Shown here: positions 7,268-16,388 of the stretch, in pieces | Layout of the letters: every line of letters begins with the position of its first letter | Numbering within the stretch: position 1 is the first letter of the stretch | IMG/VR virus record: IMGVR_UViG_3300021090_000029 | Location: 1-51,466 of that record | Direction: 5' to 3' (one strand) | Length of the DNA: 51,466 bases | Source: a virus | Position numbers and translations under genes: made by a program | The notes under the pieces: model-generated | Told to the model about the DNA's origin: nothing | The model's input: the letters and a program-made list of their open reading frames with translations, nothing else | Database searches by the model: none

Positions 7268-9472
7268 ATGGCAAAGATTACTGATTCTCTTGTTTGGGAG
7301 GGTGATAAGTTCAATAAAAAGCAGGGGACCATGGCGATCCCTGCGGGTCCGGCGGGTGATGATCCTGGTTTGTTTTTCCTCGAATCAAGGAATACCGCCG
7401 GGACTCTGGGCGGTCTTTATGTCTGGGCGTCCAGCATTAACGAAATCCGCATTAGTGCCACTAAGCCGACTGCCGAGTTGACGGATGGCTCGGCCCTCGG
7501 AACGGCGGCTTCTAGCGGGGCGAATAATCTCCTTTCCAATTTGGGCGTGACGACTATTAATACGTCGCTTATTTCGGACACGGATGTTACGGATGACCTT
7601 GGGTCGGCGAGTTACTATTGGCGTTATCTTTATGCCTCCAAGGTTTTTCTTAGTTCAACGTCTACCCTGACGGGGGGCTCGTCTACGGCGGCCCTGGTCG
7701 GTGATCTTACGCTTGCGGAAGGTAAGATCACGATTGACACGACCACGGACGAAACGACTTACGTTAAGAAGAACGTTTCGGCGGGGACGGCCCCGGCGGT
7801 AGAGATCGAGATTACTCATGCCGACGATCAGGCCGTGGCTCTCCTGATTGATTCGGATGCTACCGGCGCATACGACGCGATGCAGATTACGCATGCCGGG
7901 ACGGGGAGCGGGCTGAAGATCACGACGGGCGCGGCAACGGGGACGGCCCTGACGCTGGTTGCCCCGGCCTCGGAAACGACTGCTTTGGCTCTGTTGGATG
8001 GGACTACGGGATCATGGCTTGGGGCTACCAATGTAGGCATGCTCCACCTGAAGGCGGATGGGACTCTGGCGCATGCCAACGCCTCTCTGCTTTACATCGC
8101 CCATAGCGGGACTACGGCGGCTTCTGCGGTAGGGTCTTCTCTGAGGATTAACGATTCGGCCACGGCGGGGAGCGCGGCCTCTATTGCGGCTTACGTTTAC
8201 TCGGCTAGCCAGCACGTTCTCAAGGTGCAGACGAACACGGTTAGTAAGACGGCCTTGCAGATTGCCTGTGCGGCCTCTACCACGGCGGCCATGGCGATTG
8301 TCGCGGCCACGGATTGGATTGGGGCTAGCACGGTTGGTGCGCTTGAGATTACCGGGACGGGCGTCCTGGAGGCTGGCGCGAATCTGGTTCGGATTAGTTC
8401 TAATGCCGCGAACACGGCGGCTTCATATCTGTGCGAGATCACTTCGACCGGGAACTTTACGAATTCGACCAACGGGCTGTGTCTCAGGGTTACGGAAGCG
8501 GGAACGGCGGCCGGGACTTCTTATGCGGCCTACATCCTGTCTACGGCCAATAACGGGCTTCGGGTTTCTACGGGTGCGGTTGGAGTTACTTCCCTCCTGG
8601 TTGACGGACTTCAGGCTCAGACGGCTTCGATTGCTAAGATTGACGCCGGGACCGGGACGGGGTGGGTTGGCGCGACGGGGGTTGGTGCCCTGCATATCAG
8701 CGGTGACGGGACCCTTGCGCACGCCAACGCTTCGATGTTGCTGATTGCTCATTCCGGGGCGATGGCGGCATCCGGGCTTGGCGGGTCTTTAAGGATTACG
8801 GATACTTCATCGGCGGTGGGTGGGTCGTATGTCGCGGCAATCACCTCGACGAACAACAACCTTCTCTACCTGCTTGGGGTGGCCGTTGCCAAGACGCAGT
8901 TGACGATTCAGGCTCCGGCCTCGCAGACGGCCGCGATGTTGATTTTGGACGGTACAACCGGGTCTTGGTTGGGCGCGAATGGGGTTGGGATGCTTCAGTT
9001 GCAGAATGACGGAGGGTTCGCCCACGTCAACGCATCTTGTTTGCTTATCACCAATTCGGGTATCCCGGCCGATGATTCCAGGGGCCATTGTCTGAGGATT
9101 GTTGACACGGGGAATGCGGCCGCTGGGACGATGGCGTATGCGGCCTTTATGAGTTCTAACGATGCTACGGTGGGGACGCTTTATCTGTCCGCCGCCGCGA
9201 CCAAACCCGCGCTGACGGTCGCCCAGGGGACGTCTTCTTTTGCGGAAGTGGCGACGATGACCGGGGGTGTCGTTAATCTCGTTGCGGTTACGGATGTTAC
9301 GGCGGTCGCTCCTACGGGGGCAGAGATTGCGGGCGGGTCGCTCGGCGCGGCCAACACTCACGCGGCTGGGTTTATGGCGGTCCTTGATGACAATAATGCC
9401 CATGCCGCCCTTTTCATTATTCTTGATGACGGCGCATCCTATCATTGGATTGCCGCCACGAAGTGCTTATAG
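7268..9472 (+). CDS. Repetitive Ala/Thr-rich virion surface protein
   Basis: A 734-residue protein rich in Ala, Thr, Gly and Ser with almost no charge. A repeat of about 100-115 residues, marked by (G/T)VGxLxxxxxGxxxHxNAS-like sequence, recurs near residues 256, 355, 471 and 573, each followed by a LRIxDT/N-like strand. This is typical of beta-structured fibrous phage proteins such as head fibres or tail whiskers. It has a good GGGGG-type ribosome binding site and starts 21 bp after the double hairpin. Its exact place in the virion is unknown. Confidence 0.7.
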   Translation: MAKITDSLVWEGDKFNKKQGTMAIPAGPAGDDPGLFFLESRNTAGTLGGLYVWASSINEIRISATKPTAELTDGSALGTAASSGANNLLSNLGVTTINTSLISDTDVTDDLGSASYYWRYLYASKVFLSSTSTLTGGSSTAALVGDLTLAEGKITIDTTTDETTYVKKNVSAGTAPAVEIEITHADDQAVALLIDSDATGAYDAMQITHAGTGSGLKITTGAATGTALTLVAPASETTALALLDGTTGSWLGATNVGMLHLKADGTLAHANASLLYIAHSGTTAASAVGSSLRINDSATAGSAASIAAYVYSASQHVLKVQTNTVSKTALQIACAASTTAAMAIVAATDWIGASTVGALEITGTGVLEAGANLVRISSNAANTAASYLCEITSTGNFTNSTNGLCLRVTEAGTAAGTSYAAYILSTANNGLRVSTGAVGVTSLLVDGLQAQTASIAKIDAGTGTGWVGATGVGALHISGDGTLAHANASMLLIAHSGAMAASGLGGSLRITDTSSAVGGSYVAAITSTNNNLLYLLGVAVAKTQLTIQAPASQTAAMLILDGTTGSWLGANGVGMLQLQNDGGFAHVNASCLLITNSGIPADDSRGHCLRIVDTGNAAAGTMAYAAFMSSNDATVGTLYLSAAATKPALTVAQGTSSFAEVATMTGGVVNLVAVTDVTAVAPTGAEIAGGSLGAANTHAAGFMAVLDDNNAHAALFIILDDGASYHWIAATKCL

Positions 9473-9551
9473 GGATTAAAGAGTGAAACGGGACTACCGT
9501 ATCGTTAAGACGATGCAGTTGCCCGTAAAGTCTAGCTTTAAGGAGTTTTTA

Positions 9552-9776
9552 ATGAGTGATTTTCAGAGTCAACTACAGTTGCAGATGACCGAGGTGCAGG
9601 GACGGTTTGACGCTCTGGAGGCCAAGAGAAGCGGTCTCGTAGGGAAGCGGGCCGAACTGGACCGGGAAATTTCCGCGACGGTAGAGGAACAAATCCGGGT
9701 GCAGGGCGAGTATAGGGCCCTGGAGAATCTAAAGAAGCTCGGGGAAACGCCGCTTCCTGGCGAAACTCCGAATTAG
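9552..9776 (+). CDS. Small coiled-coil protein
   Basis: A 74-residue protein; the start at 9552 follows AAGGAG 7 nt upstream, while the longer frame from 9483 has no such site. Residues 5-60 form a continuous coiled coil (QMTEVQGRFDALEAKRSGLV) with a Pro-rich end. It lies between fibre genes, so trimerisation or assembly help for a fibre is plausible but inferred. Confidence 0.65.
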   Translation: MSDFQSQLQLQMTEVQGRFDALEAKRSGLVGKRAELDREISATVEEQIRVQGEYRALENLKKLGETPLPGETPN

Positions 9777-9790
9777 TGGACGCAAGGCTC

Positions 9791-9818
9791 ATGGGGTCGT
9801 GCCTTTAAACGACCCCAT
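9791..9818 (+). terminator. Strong hairpin, probable terminator
   Basis: ATGGGGTCGT (9791-9800) pairs perfectly with ACGACCCCAT (9809-9818) across an 8-nt loop, in the gap between two genes. The bases after it are only partly U-rich (CTATTCC), so it may be a weak terminator or an RNA-stability element. Confidence 0.55.
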
Positions 9819-9849
9819 CTATTCCGCAGGTTAAGGCAGGAGGAGCAGG

Positions 9850-10527
9850 ATGAGTAGAGTAGCGGCGAAACTTAGTTGTCGGGAGGCCATGCCGGTTCTG
9901 GAGGTTTATCGGGGGATCAAACACACAACGACTACCGTTGGGACTAGTGCGATTGCTCTTCCGGCTACGAATTTGACGAATCGGAAGGCGTTGTTCATTC
10001 AGAATCTTCATGCTTCCCAGAACGTATTTCTGGGCGGGGCGATCCCGGAGTTGATTGGGGCCAAGGTTAAAGATAACCCGGTCGAGGGGGCTACGATCAA
10101 GCCGGGAAGGTGGTTTCAATCGGCGGCCGGGACGAACGAGTGGTTTTTTGCTACATCGGCTAAGGCCGATCCCGGCCTGACCCAGCCAACGGCGCTTTAT
10201 ACGGCGGCGAACGCTGGCGCAGAGACCTTGAGAACCGCAGGAACGGTTAGTTCTTTGGCCGCTCAGCACGGATGGGGCTGGGGGGACGGGGACACGCTGG
10301 GGTTTAGTACGCTGTATATCAGAACCGACGGAACGACGCAGGAGACTAGTCCGGGTTCTGAGTATGAGGCGGTTATTTCATACTTCGGGATGCCTGATTC
10401 GTCGAGTACATACGGGATTAGGCTTGGCCCGTATGATGGGATCGTTTTAAGTCTCGACGGATCGTGCCGGATTTTCGCTATCGCGTCAGGTATTACGACT
10501 CCTGTCCTGACGCTTGAAATGGTGTAA
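9850..10527 (+). CDS. Hypothetical virion protein
   Basis: A 225-residue protein with an excellent AGGAGGAG ribosome binding site. The first 100 residues resemble a small beta-sandwich (TTVGTSAIALPATNLTNRKA, then an LFIQNLHASQNVFLGG strand pair) as seen in phage structural proteins. The C-terminus is Gly/Ser-rich and beta-like. It immediately precedes the tailspike-like gene and is probably a fibre base or linker. Confidence 0.6.
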   Translation: MSRVAAKLSCREAMPVLEVYRGIKHTTTTVGTSAIALPATNLTNRKALFIQNLHASQNVFLGGAIPELIGAKVKDNPVEGATIKPGRWFQSAAGTNEWFFATSAKADPGLTQPTALYTAANAGAETLRTAGTVSSLAAQHGWGWGDGDTLGFSTLYIRTDGTTQETSPGSEYEAVISYFGMPDSSSTYGIRLGPYDGIVLSLDGSCRIFAIASGITTPVLTLEMV

Positions 10528-10528
10528 C

Positions 10529-11920
10529 ATGGCCGCCGGGTTTTCTTTCAAACAGCACGGCGAGCCGATTACGCTGACCACGGCGACGGTTGACGACTTA
10601 ATTACTAAATCTCCGTGGTTCGACGTTAGGGCATACGGCGCGGCAGGAGACAATACAACTAACGACACGACGGCTGTTCAGGCCGCTATTACTGCGGCCC
10701 AGGCGGTCGGGGGGACGGTTCTTTTCCCGAAAGGGACTTACAAGATTACAACGGCGCTGGCGATTACCGGGGCCATGAACATTCAGGGAGTCCCCGGCGC
10801 GCTGATCCGCAAGACGGGGGCGGGGCACGCGGTTGTTTATGACGGTGCGGCGACAATCGAGGGTATTTCCGTTCGAAACATTTCTATTTCTACGGAGGCT
10901 GGCGGCGGAGACGCGCTGAGGCTCGTCAATGTTATGCGGAGCCACTTCGATAATGTGTTTGTTCCAAGTTGCGCCGCCGTTGGGGTTGATCTTATTGGAA
11001 GTCTTCTGAATACGTTTACTAACTGTGTCGTTTCCGGGAATCTGGCTTACGCGGCGGGGACAAGGGCCGTCCCGACGCACGGTTTTGTAATGGCCTATGA
11101 CGGGGCGACCTATAATGCTAACGCCAATACTTTTACCGGATGTTCGGCCGAGATCATAACGACTTCTCCTGGGATTGGGTTCTATTTCAACACGGCCGAC
11201 AGTAACGTCATTATTGGCGGGACTTCCGAAGGGAACACTATTGGGATTAAGTCTGAGGCCACGTCCGTAAACAATCATTATTTCGGGGTCCATTTCGAGA
11301 CGAACGGGACGAATACGGTTAATATGACCAAATCTAATTTAATGTTGACCGGGGGCGACACGGCGGCTTCTTTGACGGCGAGCGCCCCGGCGATCTTCAA
11401 TATGGACAGCACCCTAACCGATCTTGTTTTTACGATTGATACGGACTCTCCGTACCCGGCGGCTATTCAGCACAGGCACCGGACGACGGACGGTTTTGCT
11501 TATCCGATCAGCATTAACCCGCTCGGCGGGAATATCAATATCTCGGCTGACGGGCTCGGTGCGATAACAACTATCGGAGGGGTAACGAAGCTGACGATGG
11601 CCCATTTCGGGACGATGGTCGCTATCGGTAACAGCGGAGATGCCAAGACGGTTGATTGGACGGCGGGGAACAAGCAAGGAATCACGGCGACCGGGGCTCC
11701 TTGTGTTCTCACGTTTACCGCTCCGGCGGGAGCGTGTAATCTTCTTCTAAAGATCACGCAGGGGGCCGGGGGGGCAAAGACGATGACTTGGCCCGCGACC
11801 GTTAAGTGGCCCGGCGGGACGGCCGTTGATTTGTCGGATACCGCCTCGGACATTGACATCGTTTCTTTCTACTTTGACGGGACGAACTACTACGGTTCTT
11901 CGGCTCTCGACTTTTCTTAG
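10529..11920 (+). CDS. Pectate-lyase-fold tailspike
   Basis: A 463-residue protein. Residues 30-85 match the start of the pectate-lyase-3 superfamily (FDVRAYGAAGDNTTNDTTAV, then an AAQAVGGTVLFPKGTYKI block), and a right-handed beta-helix with Asn/Asp-rich turns follows. The C-terminal 100 residues are a separate beta domain. Such proteins are phage tailspikes that bind and often cleave capsular or O-antigen polysaccharide. The start at 10529 follows the previous stop (TAACATG); an in-frame ATG at 10514 is possible, and neither has a strong ribosome binding site. Confidence 0.75.
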   Translation: MAAGFSFKQHGEPITLTTATVDDLITKSPWFDVRAYGAAGDNTTNDTTAVQAAITAAQAVGGTVLFPKGTYKITTALAITGAMNIQGVPGALIRKTGAGHAVVYDGAATIEGISVRNISISTEAGGGDALRLVNVMRSHFDNVFVPSCAAVGVDLIGSLLNTFTNCVVSGNLAYAAGTRAVPTHGFVMAYDGATYNANANTFTGCSAEIITTSPGIGFYFNTADSNVIIGGTSEGNTIGIKSEATSVNNHYFGVHFETNGTNTVNMTKSNLMLTGGDTAASLTASAPAIFNMDSTLTDLVFTIDTDSPYPAAIQHRHRTTDGFAYPISINPLGGNINISADGLGAITTIGGVTKLTMAHFGTMVAIGNSGDAKTVDWTAGNKQGITATGAPCVLTFTAPAGACNLLLKITQGAGGAKTMTWPATVKWPGGTAVDLSDTASDIDIVSFYFDGTNYYGSSALDFS

Positions 11921-11930
11921 GAGATTGTAA

Positions 11931-12305
11931 ATGGCGAAATATATGCCAGATGCTGTCCTAGACAGCAAACTCGATGTAACGGGGGCCGCCGACAGGCTGT
12001 TCATCTGCTCAACTCAGCCGACCACCTACGCCGAGGCCAGCACGACCTACAACCTTGCGACCAAGACCCTGGCGGCCGCGTTCTCTAAGGCCGCCGGAGA
12101 CACGTCCGGGAGGAAGTTGACTTTGGCGGCGCAGAACAGTATCGCCGTTGATGCCGATGGGTTGGCCCAACATTATGCCCTCGGCATTAATGGTTCATCC
12201 ACCTTGCTTCTGGTGGGGACGTTTTCTTCGTCGCAACAGGTTTACACCGGGAACACGATTAACTTCCCGGCGACGGACGTTGAGGAACAGCGAGATTACG
12301 CTTAA
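11931..12305 (+). CDS. Hypothetical virion-associated protein
   Basis: A 124-residue protein after the tailspike with AGGAG upstream. Short beta-like segments (ADRLFICSTQPTTYAEAST, SSTLLLVGTFSSSQ) resemble small phage structural proteins found among fibre genes. The function is not recognised; it may cap or attach a fibre. Confidence 0.6.
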   Translation: MAKYMPDAVLDSKLDVTGAADRLFICSTQPTTYAEASTTYNLATKTLAAAFSKAAGDTSGRKLTLAAQNSIAVDADGLAQHYALGINGSSTLLLVGTFSSSQQVYTGNTINFPATDVEEQRDYA

Positions 12306-12318
12306 CTAGATGAACTAG

Positions 12319-13404
12319 ATGGCGACTACGATCTATCTCCCGTCGTCGGGGTCGGCCGCAGTAACCCCGACTACCTGGAACTTTCCTTTCCAGGCGGCGG
12401 CGACCTACACCTTGGCGGGGGCTCTGACAAAGGGGACAACCGCCTTTACGTCGAGGACGACGGCGACGGGAACGACGAGCCCACGGTTTACTTCGGTCAT
12501 GCGGTACGTCATCGGCCCCCTGGCCGCAACGCAGATTGCGGGGACCGTCAACTTGGTCATGCGGTGCAACGAGAGCAATGCCGGGGCAAATGCGACCCTG
12601 GCTCTCGCCGTAAAGCTCATCACTCCGGCTGGCGCGGACAGGTCCGTTCTGCTTGCTTATACGGCCTCAGACCTGGCTTCGTCGCCCTATGAGATGCAAG
12701 CGTCCCTTAACAACTGCCGGGCCTATAGCGCGAGTGAGGCGCGGCCGATCACCCTGACGGCGCAGACGCCGACTTCCGGGGACTACTTGGTTGTCGAGAT
12801 CGGTTTTAGATCGGCGACGACCACGACCAGGAACGTTATCATCCGCCACGGGGATAATAGCGCTAACGACCTCGCGGACGCGGACAGTGGGACGAACGAT
12901 TACGCGCCGTGGGTTATGTTTTCGCAGTCCCTGCCGTTCATTTGGAACCTGTCAACGAATGAGGGTTCCATTGACGGGGTCGGAGACGCGGCTGGGATCA
13001 CCCAGGCCCACATGGTTGGGGCCAATGATGGGGCGGTTGTTCTGGCTGGTGATTCCCCGGAAATAGAAGTCCAGAGCGCTATCAATCTGACGACCGACGA
13101 GGGGGCTTGTTTTGTCTATGGAGATTCCGCCCCGTTGACACAGGCGCACGCGTTTACTGTTTTAGGGGGGGCCGTTCTTTTGTCCGGGGACTCTCCGGTC
13201 TTTTTTCAGGCCCATGGTCTCTCCTGGTTCGGAGGCGGGATAGGGCTTTTTGGGGATGATCCTCCCATAACGCAGGGGCAGAACGTTACGGCCGATCCGG
13301 GATGGATCGGCCTGTTCGGGGACGCGGCGCAAAATGACGGCGGGACCGAAACTTCGGAGGCCAAGCGGATGCGCGAATACTATACCATTTCGTTGGATTG
13401 TTAG
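12319..13404 (+). CDS. Virion protein with tandem GDSP-type repeats
   Basis: A 361-residue protein. Residues 1-205 form a beta-rich domain (Thr/Ala-rich, with RNVIIRHGDNSAND near residue 172). From about residue 215 to 345 there are roughly six 22-24-residue repeats of pattern GxxxLxGDxPxxTQAHxL. Similar short repeats occur in other phage tail or fibre proteins and probably stack as beta-hairpins. It is part of the fibre block; the role is probably host surface contact. Confidence 0.6.
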   Translation: MATTIYLPSSGSAAVTPTTWNFPFQAAATYTLAGALTKGTTAFTSRTTATGTTSPRFTSVMRYVIGPLAATQIAGTVNLVMRCNESNAGANATLALAVKLITPAGADRSVLLAYTASDLASSPYEMQASLNNCRAYSASEARPITLTAQTPTSGDYLVVEIGFRSATTTTRNVIIRHGDNSANDLADADSGTNDYAPWVMFSQSLPFIWNLSTNEGSIDGVGDAAGITQAHMVGANDGAVVLAGDSPEIEVQSAINLTTDEGACFVYGDSAPLTQAHAFTVLGGAVLLSGDSPVFFQAHGLSWFGGGIGLFGDDPPITQGQNVTADPGWIGLFGDAAQNDGGTETSEAKRMREYYTISLDC

Positions 13405-13410
13405 GTCCCA

Positions 13411-14943
13411 ATGGCAAACTACTATGTAAAGAACGGCGGGAACAACGCCCTGGACGGTCTGTCCGATGAAAATGCGTGGGAGACTATCGCCAAAGTAAAT
13501 TCATCCGCCGGAGCCAATAGCGTCTATTTCAAGTGCGGTAGCACGTGGCGCGAAAAACTAGTCCTCCCCGGTAGTGGGACGGAAGGAAACCACATCGTCA
13601 TCGGCTCCTACGGGACCGGGGCCAAGCCGCGCCTCCTTGGGTCTACGGCTCCAACCGGATGGGATCAAACTGACATTCCCCCGGACGTGGCCCTCCCTGC
13701 GAACTGTTGGAAGGCGACCCTCGCGGCGGCTCCTTCAAGCGACTTAGTATGGTTCGTCAATGCGGACGGGACTGTTTCGTGGGGGACTAAGCAAGCCGCC
13801 CTTGGGGATTGTAGTGCCGAATACGAATGGTATTGGCACGCCTCCGGGTATCTTGTCGTTTATGCCGCAACCGACCCGGACTCTCGATATACGTCCATTG
13901 AGGTCGCTGTCGCGGCCCTAGAGCCTATCATCACCGGGACCAGGAACTACATCACTATCCAGGACCTTGAGATTGCTTTTAGCGAGGCACGGGGGATCAA
14001 TGCCGACGAGTGGAATACGGGGTTGATTCAGCGGTGCCTGATCCATCATATCGGCTATCAGAACGCCGGGACCGCAGAAGGGATCGCGGATTCGTCGGTG
14101 AACCTAACAATCACCGGGAATACAATCCACAACTGCGGGAACCATGGCATTTTCGTTATCGGATACGACTCTACTTGTAACCCGACTCTCATCACGGGGA
14201 ACACGGTTTATGACTGCTATCACACGTTGATAGATGTTCAGGCCAGCAATACGGACATCCAGAACATTGTAATTACGAAGAACATTCTTTACACGACCGC
14301 TGATTATTCTTTTCCCGCTCTCGGTTGTAACGCGATCTTTGTCCAATGGCAAAACCCGAAAATAGTATCAAATATCGAGATCAGTTACAACCTTATAACA
14401 TCTAGATTCGGGGCGGGTATATTCATTAGTGCCGGGGTCGGGCCTGGGGTTACGATTTACAACAATACGGTGAACGGGGAAAATGCTCTCCTGGGTGCCG
14501 GGTTCTATCCGTGTGTGATTAGCCAAACCGCGACGGCCGGGGCGGTTACGCTCAAAAACAACATTTTTGGTAACAGTCAGACGGCGGGTCTCTACGCTAA
14601 CCCGATAGCGGGGGTCACGGCATGTGACAACAACTGCTATTACAATTCAGTCGGAACGGTTTATGCGCAGACACAGGCGGGGTCGTATCATTCCGACGAT
14701 TTTGCGGCCTACAAAACGGCGACGGGATGGGAGACTAGCGGGCTGTGGGAGAACCCTCTATTCGTGACCCCGGGTTCTGATTTCATGCTTCAATCCGGGT
14801 CTCCGTGCGTTGATGCGGGGGCCGACGTTGGCCTCACGACGGACATCTTGGGGGTGGCCGTCCCGCAGGGTTCGGCCCCGGACATCGGGGCCTACGAGAG
14901 AGCGCCAGAAGATTTGTTCCTGTGCGTTTTTTGGGATATGTGA
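13411..14943 (+). CDS. Right-handed beta-helix protein
   Basis: A 510-residue protein. The N-terminus (NYYVKNGGNNALDGLSDENA, then a WETIAKVN segment) is the entry of many phage and bacterial parallel beta-helix proteins. Residues 160-400 show helix rungs of NxI-type (LTITGNTIHNCGNHGIFV, VSNIEISYNLITSRFGAGIF). It ends with a small beta domain containing DAGADVG and GAYERAP. Such proteins are carbohydrate-binding or -cleaving tailspikes. It is the second beta-helix in this block, so the particle may carry two receptor-recognition activities. Confidence 0.75.
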   Translation: MANYYVKNGGNNALDGLSDENAWETIAKVNSSAGANSVYFKCGSTWREKLVLPGSGTEGNHIVIGSYGTGAKPRLLGSTAPTGWDQTDIPPDVALPANCWKATLAAAPSSDLVWFVNADGTVSWGTKQAALGDCSAEYEWYWHASGYLVVYAATDPDSRYTSIEVAVAALEPIITGTRNYITIQDLEIAFSEARGINADEWNTGLIQRCLIHHIGYQNAGTAEGIADSSVNLTITGNTIHNCGNHGIFVIGYDSTCNPTLITGNTVYDCYHTLIDVQASNTDIQNIVITKNILYTTADYSFPALGCNAIFVQWQNPKIVSNIEISYNLITSRFGAGIFISAGVGPGVTIYNNTVNGENALLGAGFYPCVISQTATAGAVTLKNNIFGNSQTAGLYANPIAGVTACDNNCYYNSVGTVYAQTQAGSYHSDDFAAYKTATGWETSGLWENPLFVTPGSDFMLQSGSPCVDAGADVGLTTDILGVAVPQGSAPDIGAYERAPEDLFLCVFWDM

Positions 14944-15206
14944 TGCCTAAATCAAGCGAGATTTGGCCTAATTACGATGGCGAGAATGAGGTCTATAGGA
15001 CTTGCCGAATGTGTGGAGACCTGTCAACGGAGACCCCTGTTACGGAGGCTCCTGACGATTTGCTGTATTCGGGGAGACTTTATCCAGAAAGCCAGATGAT
15101 CCAGGAAGAAGACGGGTATTGGTATTGTCAAACGCATTGGAAGATCAGGTGGCCCGCCAAGCGGCGGGACGAATGGAAAATGGAAGTAGAGGAGGAGACC
15201 GAATGA
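14943..15206 (+). CDS. Small zinc-ribbon-like protein
   Basis: An 87-residue protein whose ATG overlaps the previous stop (ATGTGATG). It has a CRMCG pair near residue 21 and a C-x-x-H pair near residue 60 (WYCQTHWKIRW), spaced like a treble-clef or zinc ribbon. The C-terminus is acidic. The role is unknown; it overlaps the co-chaperonin gene by 4 bp, so the two are probably coexpressed. Confidence 0.6.
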   Translation: MPKSSEIWPNYDGENEVYRTCRMCGDLSTETPVTEAPDDLLYSGRLYPESQMIQEEDGYWYCQTHWKIRWPAKRRDEWKMEVEEETE

Positions 15207-15499
15207 GTTTTGTTCTTCAGCCCTGTAAGGGGAGGATTTATGTCATTCTTGACCCCGTGGCCGAGATGAAGATTGGACTTATTCATTTGCCAGATAAGCA
15301 CCGGGAGCCGTCGAGGATCGGGACGGTCAAGGCCATCGGCGAAGAGGTTACGGAGTTTAATCCCGGAGACCGGGTAGTGGTCAGTTTCTTTTCCGGGGTT
15401 GTTGTAGAGCGGCCGGAAATTACTAAGCCGGGAGACTCCGAGGACGTGCATAGGGTTTTCACGAAGGATGAGATTTACGCCAAGATTGTTGAGGCGTAG
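15203..15499 (+). CDS. GroES-like co-chaperonin (Cpn10)
   Basis: A 98-residue protein matching the GroES fold in length and order: an N-terminal strand (LQPCKGRIYVI), a mobile-loop region (residues 17-36), a GTVKAIGEE strand near residue 40, NPGDRVVVSFFSG near residue 53, and a C-terminal DEIYAKI strand. Phage GroES-like proteins (for example T4 gp31) replace host GroES so that GroEL can fold capsid or tail proteins. It overlaps the upstream gene as ATGA with a GGAGGAG site. Its place among tail genes suggests that a tail or capsid protein is the client. Confidence 0.8.
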   Translation: MSFVLQPCKGRIYVILDPVAEMKIGLIHLPDKHREPSRIGTVKAIGEEVTEFNPGDRVVVSFFSGVVVERPEITKPGDSEDVHRVFTKDEIYAKIVEA

Positions 15500-15507
15500 G
15501 AGTCTTC

Positions 15508-16185
15508 ATGGGTGCATATACGTTCTCTAACTTTCAGGACTATCTTCTTGTCCGCCTTGGGAATAACACCGCCTTTCAGACCCCGACAAACTACCTTTCG
15601 GTTTGGGTCAATGCGGCCTACCGGAGGCTTTGCAATATGGAGAAAGTGCCTGGGATGCGGGGAAGAATTTACTTCCCCGAACTAGAGGCGGATACGACTT
15701 CCGGCACGGCCGACGGTGTAGTGTATGTCTCTGTGCCGTCCAACTGCTTGGCGGTGAGGGAAGTATTCGACGAGACCAACGCCAAGCGGCTGGATTGGAT
15801 TCATTGGAGCAGGTATATCGGATTTACGGACAGGTTAACCAATACGGCTGAGCCCAACTATTGGCATCGGGCCGGGAGCAGGATTTACATCTACCCGACT
15901 CCTGGCGGTTCATATACCGTAAGAATCTATTACCGCCGGAAGCCGACTTCGCTTTCGCTGTCCACGGACGTTACTCTCCTTGGGTCAGAGTGGGATGATG
16001 TTATTCTAGAGTTTGCTACTATGATCGCCTGGAATTGGCAGAATCAGCCGGAGAAGGCCGAGTATGCTAAGAAGGAGGCATTCGATTTAATCTCGCCGCT
16101 GGTTGGGGTTTATGACTCCGAGGAAAAGGCGCGGCGGGAAAGCATCGAGCCGGATCAGGCGTATATCAATAAGGACTCCTACTAA
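15508..16185 (+). CDS. Head-tail adaptor protein
   Basis: A 225-residue protein with the pattern of podovirus adaptor proteins: an N-terminal helical segment (LSVWVNAAYRRLC), a strand region with RIYIYPTPGGSYTVRIYYRR near residue 130, then WDDVILEFA and a helical C-terminus (QNQPEKAEYAKKEAF). Adaptors form a ring beneath the portal and connect it to the tail. It has AGGAG upstream and precedes the beta-propeller tail protein, as expected. Confidence 0.75.
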   Translation: MGAYTFSNFQDYLLVRLGNNTAFQTPTNYLSVWVNAAYRRLCNMEKVPGMRGRIYFPELEADTTSGTADGVVYVSVPSNCLAVREVFDETNAKRLDWIHWSRYIGFTDRLTNTAEPNYWHRAGSRIYIYPTPGGSYTVRIYYRRKPTSLSLSTDVTLLGSEWDDVILEFATMIAWNWQNQPEKAEYAKKEAFDLISPLVGVYDSEEKARRESIEPDQAYINKDSY

Positions 16186-16385
16186 TGTATGAAGTATCGC
16201 ACGTGGTTCGCAGAAACAGGGAATTGCGGGAATGGGTTATCCAGACATTTGACGAGCAGGGTCAGGCGGCCGCGTGGAAAACAGTTGAGAAATTACGGGA
16301 GATGTATCCCGAGTTTGACGTTACTTTTCAGGGTGAAATTATCTACCATGAGGTTAACAAAAGAGTCCTTGTGGATAGGGGGTGA
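16185..16385 (+). CDS. Small hypothetical protein
   Basis: A 66-residue protein overlapping the adaptor stop by one base (TAATG). It is predicted helical then beta (REWVIQTFDEQGQAAAWKTV, VTFQGEIIYHEV). It lies between adaptor and tail genes. No family is recognised. A +1-frame ORF of equal length over the same bases looks like a shadow. Confidence 0.6.
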   Translation: MYEVSHVVRRNRELREWVIQTFDEQGQAAAWKTVEKLREMYPEFDVTFQGEIIYHEVNKRVLVDRG

Positions 16386-16388
16386 ATA

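Noticed and set aside
8807-9445. 212-aa leftward ORF opposite the repetitive surface protein
   Set aside because: Arg/Gly/His-rich antisense shadow of the Ala/Thr-rich repeats; no start signal.
7268-9472. Diversity-generating retroelement target in the repetitive surface protein
   Set aside because: No reverse transcriptase gene or template repeat was seen, and the repeats are whole-domain duplications.
10598-11293. 231-aa leftward ORF opposite the tailspike
   Set aside because: Antisense shadow with Arg/Asn/Pro bias and no ribosome binding site.
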